Shown one piece after another: positions 1-10,967 of a stretch of DNA of 64,000 nucleotides. Numbering within the stretch: position 1 is the stretch's first letter; the number at the start of each line of letters is the position of its first letter. The DNA is taken from contig NC_077244.1 in assembly GCF_947179165.1 (NCBI RefSeq), positions 68,742,144-68,806,143 on the forward strand, read 5' to 3'. The notes beneath the pieces were generated by a model that ran no database searches, was not told the origin of the DNA, and was given only the letters and a program-made list of their open reading frames with translations. This DNA is from Solanum dulcamara (lineage: Eukaryota > Streptophyta > Magnoliopsida > Solanales > Solanaceae). The translations under genes were made by a program, and so were the position numbers.

Positions 1-1640
1 ATAATGATTTGCTTCTTCTCCAAAAGGAAAAGTGATTTTTAATTTCCTACTTCTCTTACACAGAATATAGTTATTATTTTTTAGAATAATATTCCTTTGG
101 AATGAAGAAGAGACAAATGAAATAATACGTAGTAGATTTGTGGTCCTTTAAAACAAGTGTGTCCTTTTCTCATCTTTAAGGATTGAAGTTTCATATTCCT
201 TCGATTCTTAGCTTATTTATGTAGAGTTTATCAATCTTCTATTTCCCATTTTTGAATTACTTTATCCTTCGAAAACATTTTTTTTGGGATATAAGTTCCA
301 TTAAATTGAGAAAAAATGTCTTTCTTAACAAAAATAAAATAAATAAATTTTATAAGTGATATTTTATGTTTATTGTATTCTTCCTATTCACCCAACGTCC
401 CCAACTCCTATCCCTTGACTATCCCCACCCCTGCAACCTCTAAAGCCCCACTTTTCAACCCCTCACATCTATAGGATTTTGAGATAATATTTTTTTTTTA
501 CTCACCAAACACTAAAAAAATAATTTTTTAAAAAATATTTTCATAAAAATATTCTCCGTCATAGCAAACATACCCTAGAAGAAGAAAAAAAGAGAGAGGG
601 AAGAATAGACAAAATCACAGGAGCAACTTGCTTCTGCAAATCTTTGAAGATATTCTCATTTATCGTATGTGATCAAACTTTTAAAATTAAGTCATTAGAA
701 AATTATTTATTTATAAGTGTTTTTTAATAACATACTTTTCATAAAAGTATTTTGTGTTTGACTAATAAATTTAAGATATACTTTTGAAGTGCAAATATTT
801 AAACTGTGTTTGACTAATAAATTTAAAATATATTTTTGAAGAGCAAATATTATTTAAATATATTTCTCAAAAGTGTGTTTCGAAAAAGATATTTTTGCAT
901 ATTGTTTTTTAACTTTTGAAAGACAACCTGTTCTATTCTTCAAAAACATTATTTTCTCCTAAATATTTACCAAACAGCACACCTTTTAAAAATAAACTTT
1001 TCTTTAAAATAATAATAATATTTTTAACCTCCCAACTACATCGTGTTTTATGCCTGCCTGTGATATGATTGAGCTTATCCTATAAAATGTGCAACTCATG
1101 TGAAAGTATTTGTTATTTTTTGATTTAGTTGGAAAGTGTATTTGTATCAGTGAAATGCTACACACGTGATCTCCTTATTCGGATTTTGACATCAGCAAGA
1201 AAATAAAGAGGATAATTATGAGTACCTACTCAGTTTGGTCATTTTTTGTTCAATACATATAAAAAGATTAGAAATTAACTTATAGATATACATATATTAC
1301 AATATAATTACTAATTATCCTTTATGTGATCTTAAAAATTATTTTAATAGTACAGTAAAAGTACATTAATTAAAATTAAGTTGTTTGACTGTTGTACTAA
1401 CAGTAATATAGGACTGAGGAGTAATATTTTGTATGTTTATATATTCTATATCCTTTTAGGTCCCGAAGAAACACTGACGAATCCATGATTTACGCTAAGA
1501 AGGTTCAAAAAATTATAAAATAAATTGTGTTTAGGGAATATATATATATAAAATTAAAATATTTACCTTCTAAACAACCTATTTTTTTCTCTCGAAGGGT
1601 CCTATGACCACCTTCCGCCTCCTTAGATCCGCCCCTGTCA
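1..1640. other. AT-rich upstream region of the bHLH gene
   Basis: No coding sequence is visible. The stretch is AT-rich with short poly-T and poly-A runs. About 745-850 holds a short near-repeat of the phrase around 'gtttgactaataaattta'. Around 1460-1640 there is text ending in 'cttagatccgcccctgtcag', which resembles the end of a decayed short interspersed or MITE-like repeat common in Solanaceae; it has no clear boundaries here. Confidence 0.4.
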
Positions 1641-1642
1641 GT

Positions 1643-1650
1643 CTATATAA
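1643..1650 (+). promoter_or_regulatory. TATA box of bHLH gene
   Basis: The sequence 'ctatataag' lies just ahead of a plausible transcribed leader. From there to the ATG at 2088 is about 440 bp. This distance fits a leader containing an intron: donor 'atg|gtaaat' at 1729, acceptor 'caattcag' near 2048. The assignment rests on motif and spacing only. Confidence 0.5.
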
Positions 1651-2087
1651 GCCTGTTTTCCAACCAACATGTTGCAGCTTAAGTTAGAACCATCTCTTTC
1701 AACAACAACTTGGCAATCCTGTTATATGGTAAATGTACATCTCTGCTTCATTTTTTTCCTCTGTAGTTAGTCTTTCATTTCTACAAGGTTCTAGGTAGTT
1801 TCGAGAATCTGATCATGCCGTATCTTCTTGAGATGTGATCCAACAAGTAGACAAATTTTATTAGCTAAAACTGATGTGAGCAATGTTATTTTTGAAATGA
1901 ATCTCAAATGGTTGTTAGAGCCAATTCAACGTCGTCCAGAGAGTTTTGATTGTATCAAATTCTGTACACTTAGTCAAGCTTAATGTTGTCCAATTAGTAC
2001 TGTTTTGCCCCTGTCAGTAGCAAAGCTAATCCTTTTGTTTCAATTCAGCAGAAAGTTGATACTGGCGATTCAAGAGCGTCTTCAGCC

Positions 2088-3663
2088 ATGAATATTCAGG
2101 AATTTGGAGCTGCATTTGATCCAATAGACATCCTTTCTAATTGGAAAATCTCTCAGCGCCAAGAAGCTGCAACGAGATTGGCTGCGGACTCTGTCGCTGC
2201 TAAATCAGGAACAAGTTCAATTGGGGATTGTACTAAAAGTAAATTTGGTTCTTCTCCTCCTCCTTTTCCTATGCAGAACAATTATATGCCTTACTTCGGT
2301 AATAATCAAGTCCCAGTTTGTGGCCTAATGGCGGATCTTAGTTCTATTGGCCTATTCACAAAAAGCGAATCCTCTGATTGCTTGCTCTCTGCAACCAAGA
2401 CAAGCAACACCGACACATCGGCCGAATTAGATGATGTGATTTTCTCTGATGATTCTAAAAGCTTGTGGAATATCCACACTAACAATGCAGTTTCATCCGG
2501 AGAATCTGCAATTGATGCTTACAAATCGAAACCCATCGATGCCAATGACAGCAACAATATTCACTACTCTGTTAATGAGCTTGATGAAACAGTCTCGCAT
2601 AACAATTTAATAACATCTTCAGAAGCAAAGCGTTACAATATGGACAAGAGAAGCCACGATGCACTGCTCGAATCAGGTGAGAACATTCTTAATACTCAAA
2701 AGAACTTTTATTTGACCATGTTTTTTTAAAATAATTTGAATTAATTATTAACTATGTTGACTTATCATACTTTTTATATTATTTTTGAATTTTTATTAAG
2801 TCTCTGTCCGAATACAGTAAGTAGTTTTACTTTCGCACAACAAAAGTTGGTGCCACTTAAAATGGAAAGGAAGGCCTATGTCTCCATAGGCCTCTCACGT
2901 GTAGGTTTGATTTTTTATGAGACAAATGTATACGTGAAGATACTTTTTGCTTTTGGATGAACGTGAGTGTAAGATCTCTTATGTACTCTGATACCAGGTT
3001 GAATCGTTAAAATTTAAATATGTTATGAGATTTGAGTGTAAGATCTCTTATTCATTTAAAGTTTAAATTTTTATGAAGAATATACTTTCAATTACTTAAT
3101 TATATCATATCACAACAGATTCCTCGAAAACAGAATATGGATTCCAGCTCATTTCGGAAAATGATCAACCCAAGTCCAAGAAATCCAGGTCAGAATACAG
3201 GCTTCCAAGTTCATCAAACATCAATTTCCAGCAAGCAAGTTCTTCGGCATGTTCAATAGATGAGCCTGATTCAAAAGCAATTGTGCAAATGAAGGAAATG
3301 ATTTATTGCGCAGCGGCATTCAGGCCAGTGAGCTCTGTCACGGAAGAAGTGATGGTGGAGAAGCCGAAGAGGAAGAACGTAAGAATCTCAACGGATCCAC
3401 AGACAGCTGCAGCGAGACGAAGGAGGGAAAAGATAAGCGAAAGAATAAGGATATTGCAGAAGCTGGTACCAGGAGGAAGCAATATGGACACTGCATCCAT
3501 GCTTGATGAGGCTGCAAACTATCTCAAGTTCTTGAGGACACAAGTGAATGCCTTGGAAGCCTTTGGCTTTAAAATAGATCCAATTATCATTAACAATAAC
3601 TTTACTACTTCTTTATCTTCAATACCATTAATCAACTACCCATTTCCCATGCAACCCCATTAA
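2088..3663 (+). CDS. BHLH87: bHLH transcription factor, bHLH87-type
   Basis: A two-exon gene. Exon 1 is 2088-2676, the donor is 'cag|gtgag', exon 2 is 3119-3663 after 'caacag'; joined it gives 377 aa. The C-terminal half (about residues 289-343) is a bHLH domain with the R-R-R-R-E-K-I-S-E-R basic/helix-1 segment, a VPGG loop and the helix-2 phrase MDTASMLDEAANYLKFLR. That helix-2 phrase is typical of the HECATE/bHLH87 branch, whose basic region lacks the His/Glu pair of classic E-box binders. The order of conserved blocks (LDCLLSAT-like segment near residue 100, acidic stretch, KSKK, MKEMIYCAAAFRPV just before the domain) follows Arabidopsis bHLH87. A nuclear DNA-binding regulator is inferred. 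An upstream start at 1726 (ATG exactly at a splice donor) would add 14 residues in frame. A 442-bp intron separates the exons. Confidence 0.88.
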
Positions 3664-5561
3664 TCCATCACCCCAAGTGTTGATATATCATGAGATTTCG
3701 GAAATAGTTTAATTCATATACATTCGCAGTGTAAAAAAAAACTATATTATCAGGTCAAATTTACATGTTCCACCAGGTAACATGTTCTATTTACAAGGTT
3801 ATAAATCTTATATTTTTAAGGAGACTTACTTGTAGATATCATCATTTGGGTTAGTTTAATCTCATGTTTAAAAGTGATTACTATTTCATATCATGCAGGT
3901 TTAATTACATAAGTGTAGTTTCATGTTTTGTATATTTTGGACTTTATTTAATATGAAGCTGTCAGCTAGCAAGCCAATGCAAAGTGACATTCTCCTACAT
4001 ACTTATGAATTCGAATCACACTTACTCTAAACTAGTTTAAATACTAAAACTTCATTTCTATTTTTTTTCTACTAAGTGTCTGGTACCCACATTAGAATCC
4101 GACTAGATCCAAATCGCACATTATAAGGCCCATTCTTGAGGTGACGCTCATAACATAATTTTTTTTCATTCCCAAAGGCTCGATTCCAAGACCTCTGGTT
4201 AAGGGTGGAGGAATTTCAATCATCGTTTTGGATTTGGGTTTAATTGACAGATGACGGAGTTAAATTTGGTAGTCATAGTTCGCTTATAAATGGGTGAACT
4301 GTCCGTTTTGACATGTGTTTTTAGAGGTTCCTTTTGATCTTTAGGGTTCTAAACGTGTCCATTTTGATTTTCAACTTTATGTAAATTGATAGAATTTTTT
4401 TTTTTTTGGGGGGGGGGGGGGGGGGCGGGGGGAGGAAGTACTTTTGTTTGGATAGAAGAGGTTACTGATTTTTTTGGCTAAAAATAGGAAATTCTGTTAA
4501 GAAATGAAGAAGTCCAGATCTGTATTCTTGGCTTATAGCTCTGCCAACTTGCTCCTCTTTTTTTTTCTTTCAAGGAGACAGAGTCTAAAAAGTGATTGTG
4601 TGTAAAAATCAATATATACATCCACGCTCATATCTGGTAGGGCTATTATCTTATGAGATGGAAACAAAGGTATTGACATTGGTTAGTAAACAAAAGTGTT
4701 GATTGTATAAGCTGGCGTTTTCATTTATAAAGATTGTCAAGTGTTAAACATTCTTTGCAACTGCTTCCTCATAATCTTATTAAACTATGCTTTCATTTGG
4801 CCGGCGATCGTTTTGATATAGCTATGTAGGTCCACTTCTTTTTAAATCTATTTAACAGTCGTCTATCTAGGAGGATCAAGTGGAGCAATATGTTCTATTC
4901 TTCAACATTGAAATTGTTGAATCAGAGAAATAATGAAAGGAGTGGAACAAAAACAAACACTTGATGATCAAAAAAGATATGTTTATGACCAAACACTTGT
5001 GTACCCAAAGCAAAGCCCAATTTCTTCGAATCAGTCATTCCAACTTTATATATGAGGAATTCACAAAAATTTCTGAATTCTCAAATATCCAATCAATTGA
5101 AATTAGCATCAGCAGAAAAGGACCTGTTATTTATATATGTTTCATTCATAATATTCCTTTGAAATATTGTTATTGATTTTGCTTGTGTTTATTCTTTTCC
5201 TACTAGAAATGCTGCTCTACGCACATATGATTGTTAATTACCGTTGAATAAGAGCAAGAAAAATGAAAAACATCCATCAAATTAATGCAGACTTCCTTGC
5301 GATCAAATGTAACTAAATTTAACGAATAACACATACTGATTGCAGAATAGAGTAGACTTGATCTTGTTTGTAAAAATCAAAATTACCCGTCAATTGAACT
5401 AGCTTTCATCCACATACATAGGTAAAATATAACAAAATGTACAACAAGAACACACGCACCCAAAAATTCTTCATCTCGGCCTTGGATTTCCTTGATGAAA
5501 AATTCCTTTTAATTCACTCCACACCATAGTCGGATGCTGATTCATTTTCGTGTTGTCTATC
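3664..5561. other. Intergenic, no gene seen
   Basis: This AT-rich spacer lies between the bHLH gene and the tail-facing malectin-like gene. It contains a near-uninterrupted G tract at about 4409-4436, probably a slippage-prone run or an assembly weak point. Short open frames (for example 4961-5176) have no recognisable motifs and I do not regard them as genes. Confidence 0.5.
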
Positions 5562-7187
5562 TTAAATATCCGTTTTATATCCTTTTAGCTCTCTAAAAAC
5601 TTCGATAGCATTAATGAGTGGCGGAAGAGTTGATATCTCAGTTTTATTAATCAGCACATCGTACCTCTCGATACCAGTACTGCCCGGAGTCAATGTGTAC
5701 ACCGTCGTCGTCGACAAATAGCCGGGAGACATAGGTCCATAAAATAGGTTGTCATTGATATAAATGCTGAATTCCCTTGTCTCTGTCTCCGACAATTTGA
5801 CGACTTCGGCAAAGTGAAAGTATAAGTAATACCTGTCCGTGGCATTAGCAGAGTACCAGGAAAAGGACAACGAGTTGGGATTGGGACCAGTCTCCGGATC
5901 GGGTGTCAACGCCGTGCTCATTACCGATAACGGTAGTCCGAAACTGTTCTGAAGTATGTCTTCGGTTGTATGAATAATTACCGTATTCTGCCGTTGATTT
6001 GGTCTCCAATTTCTATCATACACATCATCGCTGTACCTGTTTTTTTTATTTAAATAGAAAACAATTTATAATTGTTAAATAGAAAATGTTGATCTTCTAA
6101 AGTTAAAAAAGATTGAATTAATTAATAAACGTACCTAACGAATTCATTGGTTAAGGAACCCAAGTCCAGACGGAAAGAAAGTTCCATTGAACTATTTAGT
6201 ACTGTTTTGTATGTGGTAATATTCAAAGGCCTTAACTCCAAGGCTGAAATAAAAGGAGTTGTAGTATTTATCTTGACAAGACAAACATTTATAGAGTCAT
6301 TAGAAGGTGTGTGTATAATTTCCTTCTGAATTGGTATAGAAGAATTATAAATTGAGACTGTGTCCCAATATTTTTCTCCAATGTAAAGATCAAAATATGG
6401 GAATTGGTCAGTTCCATCATCATAATCTCCATAGAGAAAACTTGCCCTTATCAAGTACCTGCCCAAATTCCCTTGAGCTGGAGTTAAAGTGTAGCAATTT
6501 TTGGTCCCTATTGGAAAGCTTGTAAGTGTGAGATATGGCCTTTCTAGGGAATCGGATTGGTATTTAGCTGATATGCTATTGTTCACTCCACCACTCACAT
6601 AACCTACATCTGAAGTGTAAAATAGTCCTGTTATTATGTCAGTATAGTTAGAACCTCCTGGTATTCCACAATCTAAGCTTATGAATCCTGTAAAAGATGG
6701 ACATTAAAACAGAACGTAAGCATTAAACAGGACAGAAAAATATTGTAGTCACGTATATATACTAGGTGCAGAATCAGAGGCGGAGCTAGAATTTTTAAAT
6801 TTACGTGTATTTAATCACAACCCTTCAGAGGCGGAGCCAAAATCCGAAGTTTATATGTTAATGAGTTCTAAATTATTAATCTGCACATATTGAATTAATA
6901 TTTAAGAGAAATACAAGGTTTGTCGGGTAACTGGATTCGGTCGAACATGTAGCCAACACTCTAGCTCCATCATGTGCAACACTTTTTTGCTTATTGAGTT
7001 TAGGAAAGACTATTATACATAATTAAGTGACAATAACTTTAACTGTATATCGCCCCTTGTGCAGAATAAATTGAATGTATATATTACTAATTAACATAAT
7101 ACCTGTTTGGTTGTTTTGTGCAACAGCTATTGTTGCTAAAGAAAAAGCAATAAGCCACGCAAAGATGAAGCCTTTCAACATCTCCAT
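5562..7187 (-). CDS. Secreted malectin-like domain protein, lacking LRR and kinase
   Basis: Three exons on the minus strand: 7187-7103, 6687-6135 and 6036-5562, joining in phase to 370 aa. Residues 1-24 form a signal peptide (MEMLKGF..., hydrophobic core, cleavage after AVA). The mature protein opens with GFISLDCG and continues through the malectin-like hallmarks (YTLTP, YLIRASFLYGDYD, FDLYIG, ISALELRPL, YSDDVYDRNW, FHFAEV, INAIEVFREL). This is the extracellular region of LRR-malectin receptor kinases of the At1g05700/IOS1 type. In those receptors the domain is followed by a DDVDAI-type linker, LRRs, a membrane helix and a kinase. Here a stop follows shortly after INAIEVF, and none of those parts is found in the next 1.5 kb. 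Intron 1 (about 410 bp) contains a MITE-like repeat. A TATA-like 'tataagg' lies near 7250. It may be a truncated paralogue acting as a soluble apoplastic protein, or a decaying receptor. Confidence 0.8.
6775..6975. repeat. MITE/SINE-like repeat in intron 1 of malectin-like gene
   Basis: It contains the phrase 'ggcggagct' twice (near 6780 and 6832) and the end 'ctagctccatc'. The same phrase, direct and inverted, bounds the repeat at 7701-7892. Boundaries are approximate and no target duplication was recognised. Confidence 0.4.
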
Positions 7188-7700
7188 ATTAGGACTTATT
7201 CTGTTATCTTGAAGTTTAGTTGGTTAAGTGAGAATAACTATGGGGCTTTGCCTTATATTCTACGCTCAATTTGACCAAGTTTAAGAATGAATTAGTTTCC
7301 AAATGATTTGACAAACGCACAATGATATCACTTGCTGAGCAAGGTGAGTGCAACACATTTATTATCTTATAATATGCTCGTGTCATGAAATGTGCTTTCA
7401 ACTATTTTAATAGTTCAACCAGTTTACCTTGATTTAATTTGAGCCACTAGTTAAATAGTAGACTAAGCATATATGTTATGGAAATGATAACCGACTAAAC
7501 AAAGTTTAACAATAGGTTTTATTAGTTTATGCCAAGATATTGTTTCACTTTAAATTGAAGGTTATACAAGAGAAATTAAAATCATTTCAAGTATAGATCA
7601 GCATGGAGATTATGTCTCTGATCTTGATTGTTCCTGTGTTGTATATATACCAATTCTTGGAATGAAGAACGTAACCTCTTCAATTATTAAGTTATTAAAA

Positions 7701-7892
7701 TCAGAGTGGAGCTAGAAGCCCAAATACGGTTCGGCCGAACTCAGTAGTTTTTTTTCAAAATAGTATAATATTTGTGTTAAAAGATTCATTAAATATGTAT
7801 AAATATTAAGTTTAGAATTCGACTGTGAACATTTGAAGTAGTCGTTTTAGAATTCATAACCCATAAAATTAAAATTCTAGCTCCGCCTTTGA
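7701..7892. repeat. Small MITE with 'ggcggagctagaa' ends
   Basis: The left end 'cagagtggagctagaa' and the right end 'attctagctccgcctttg' are inverted copies of each other and flank about 190 bp of AT-rich DNA. The size and inverted ends fit a non-autonomous miniature element. No target duplication was confirmed. Confidence 0.5.
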
Positions 7893-9249
7893 ATTTATTT
7901 AAAATAGTTAATTAGGATGAATATCTTGATACTGATAATGCCATCAAGGAATGTTGTACTCGTTCAAACTAGCAGAGAAAACTCATTTCAGTGAACATTA
8001 TTTTTGTCCCACAATCATATTCTTCCTTTGAAAAATAAAATAAAAATAGTAATTCTATTACAATACGTTATCCAAATCAACTCATTGTGGCTTTTGCACA
8101 TTCCAAAGGATGGCAATACTATATTTTCTAGTGAACAAATGTTTGCATTATCGAAATTTGGTGAGTTTTGCCATTAACTATCTTGGTATATTCACTGCTT
8201 GCTCTGTTAGAGAGCAGCCATTTTTGTTGCTAAATGCTCCTTCTACTCATTGACTGATTTGCATGATTGTATTTCCGACTATGGTGATAAGTTGAGTGCA
8301 TCCAGGCCACTTACTCTTAGCTTAGTGAAAGTTACTTTTCATCCAGGCCACGTTTAAACTTTCAATTGAATACATACGGTTAAAATTAGAAGTCCGTGTA
8401 CAGTACAATACAAGGACTGCTATATAGAATTATATATTTATAAAAATTTAGAAGAATTATACTTTAAATTACTGTTTACATGCATGCCAAAGACCACTTT
8501 CAGGAGTTACAGCTGCATGCTTTGAGTATTTCTCAATTATGGGTATCCCTCTTATGAGGCCGCAACAGTACAACACAAAACAGAACCAGTTCTGCGAATT
8601 TTTGTTTCGTTTTAATAAAAGTATTACATACTATCTGCTGAAATGTTTTCAACATCCCCCTTATGCAACTACGGGAATTTCTTCTGGTTCGCTACTATCT
8701 TTTCCTACAGCTCACAGCTGACCTTGAATTGGCCAAAGAGCTTTCTATTTGAACGGAATTCCACAATTGCATAAGCTTCGGTCGCGATCGATTATACTTT
8801 TGTTAATTGGGCAGGTGTTTTGCTTTGTTCCATACCACAAAACAAGTAAATATCTAAGGCTTTCTTTGCTCTGCCTCTAGGCCCGAGAGCGAGGTCCAGT
8901 GATCCTCTTTTCAATGTCATCCGCACAAATGCCCCCTCGACAAGAGTACTTCTCAAATGCATACAATCACTAGAGCAAGTTCCTTCAAATTAAGTCTTTT
9001 GTATGGTGAACAAGTGCAACACATAAGACAGAACCAGTTACTGTCTGTCAGTTTGTCTTTCTTAATCATGGGAGTATCTGGTTAAAAACTAAAAGGCAAA
9101 AGGAGAGAATATAAAAAGGTTATCACTACACCATAATCCAACTTTGAGACTTCAGTAATGATGAAGTGATCCATGTGAATATAAGCAAATCAAGACAGAT
9201 GAGACGAATTTTCAGCCCAAGACCAGCGCGTTTCTAATGTCAGCATATT
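7893..9249. other. Intergenic, no gene seen
   Basis: Spacer between the malectin-like gene promoter and the 3' end of the F-box/LRR pseudogene. The phrase 'acagaaccagtt' occurs near 8583 and again near 9030, and something close to it occurs inside the pseudogene (about 9800), so part of this spacer may be decayed related sequence. No domain could be read. Confidence 0.35.
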
Positions 9250-10934
9250 CTACCATGTAAGTTTGAAACAAATGGTTGAGACTTGAGATGGTGAAGAAGG
9301 ATCCCCACACCGTCTAGTAGAGTTCTCAACTTCAATTTCTTTAAGGTAGTGCCTCCAACATTTGATACGTTTTGACTCACAGCAGACAGGAGCAATCTCT
9401 CTTTGCATTAGTTTCTCCCTCAAAAACTGTACCAAAAGCAGAACAAGAATGAGAAGATTAAGCACTGATATTCTTTTGCTATATAAGCAACAAATATCCT
9501 ATATAAGTAATGATGGGAAAATCAAATTCACCCGTATAAAATCCTCATTGTGCCGCCAGATTCTCACAATTGACAGAGACTCTGGATGACAAGTCCAAAG
9601 CAGACCATCTAACAGAATGTCAAAATCTAGAGACTCCATAACTTGCTCTATCTTCACATGCTTGACAACAGATAGCAGGCAGGACAATGTTCCATTCAGT
9701 TCTTCCACGAAAAAAAGATAATTAAATGTCACAAAAACTAAACATTAACAAAATAAAGTGAAAATGGAGTTCAGACTTACAGTCGTTGAATCTATACACA
9801 GAACCAGTAAATTCAGTCGTTCAAATCTAGATAGATATTCCTTCAAATTTTGAAACCAAATCGTGCTTAGATGATCGTTGGGCATTAATTTGAGATAAGA
9901 TTCCTGTAGAGAAGATGTTGTCATAGAGAATATGACAGGCAATTTAGGAGCTCCATATTCAAAACGGAGCAGGTTTGGAGTGTCGATCCCAATTTCCATT
10001 AGACTCTTGCCAGAATGGAACGTTAACTGCCTAAGCATACAACTCGAAAATTTATGACTACTCAACTTGAAACAAAAGTTCAATTCTAATTTCTCAAGAA
10101 GGGGCAGTTCAGAAGCAAGATTTTCTACCACCGGGTCAGTAATCTGATCAAATGTTATGCTCAGTTCTTTCAGAAGCTTGAAAGTGGTCACGTCATACTT
10201 TAACTGGCTGTTACATCCTCTGCAATATAAACTTTGAAGATTAACAGCTTGAATCCAGATACTTTTATATTCCCAAGCTATTTCATTTGCTCGATGTATT
10301 GTAAGCTTTAGAAGTTTGGACCAGATGAGACTTAAATCTTCTATCGCTGGACAAGCAGAACAAATTTCAAAGATTGTCCGTTCCTCCAAACAAACGTCAG
10401 GTAGAGATAGCTCTCTCAATTTAGTAAGCTTCATATGATCAACAATTAGAGGGAACTCTAGCTTAAAGCCACCCAATCTCAGAACCATCAGCGATTTAGC
10501 TGTAAATGTTGTACCTGGCAAACTGTACCAGTCTTCTTCATACTGGCGCGTAATATGAACATCTAATTCTTTGATGCAGTTATTGGTAGCCAATCTTATC
10601 CATTCTTCGATCCAAGATTCATTTTTTAAATATGAGAGTTTAAGAGAAAGCCTGAATTTTTCTATTTTGCTTTCTAGACGCGGAGATTTATCAATGAGCC
10701 ATCTATAATACTTAGGAAAGCATCTCTTACATCAGCTTGTTCCGGTTCCTCTTTTTCTGTAGACAAGAGTTTCCATAAGGAAAGGTTTTAATCGAAATCA
10801 AACGTAAATACAGGAAGCAAATTCCAGACTTTCAGCCATGTCTTGGAGAGCACACTAGTTTGAGCTGCATCTTTCGCAGGTAGGAAGAATAGTATGGGCT
10901 GCAAAATATGGTCAGGTAGCTGCGAGATTTGATC
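9250..10934 (-). pseudogene. F-box/LRR (FBD-like) gene, disrupted after the F-box
   Basis: On the minus strand an F-box of the DQISQLPDHILQPILFFLP...AAQTSVLSKTW type begins at 10934. In intact relatives this motif binds SKP1 in an SCF ubiquitin ligase. The same frame meets TAA at 10790-10788, after FDFD. About 60 bp further the homologous text continues in another frame (KYYRWLIDKSPRLESKIEKF), and that frame stays open through the LRR region to a good donor at 9781/9780. Two more exons follow: about 9703-9532 (EELNGTLSCLL...DGLLWTCHPESLSI) and 9426-9250 (FLREKLMQRE...CCESKRIKCWRHYLKE). These are the usual C-terminal blocks of plant F-box/LRR proteins. An ATG at 10593 would give an LRR-only product without an F-box. 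The upstream first exon is not identifiable. One nonsense change plus one frameshift make loss of function likely; an unrecognised intron is the alternative. Confidence 0.72.
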
Positions 10935-10967
10935 TATTACTGTAACAATTTATTCTCTATGCTACTT

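Noticed and set aside
3303..3506. Open frames on both strands inside bHLH exon 2
   Set aside because: They overlap the conserved bHLH coding region in other frames and have no motif of their own.
4400..4440. Long G tract as a G-quadruplex regulatory site
   Set aside because: A nearly pure homopolymer in spacer DNA; more likely slippage or an assembly feature, and not near a promoter.
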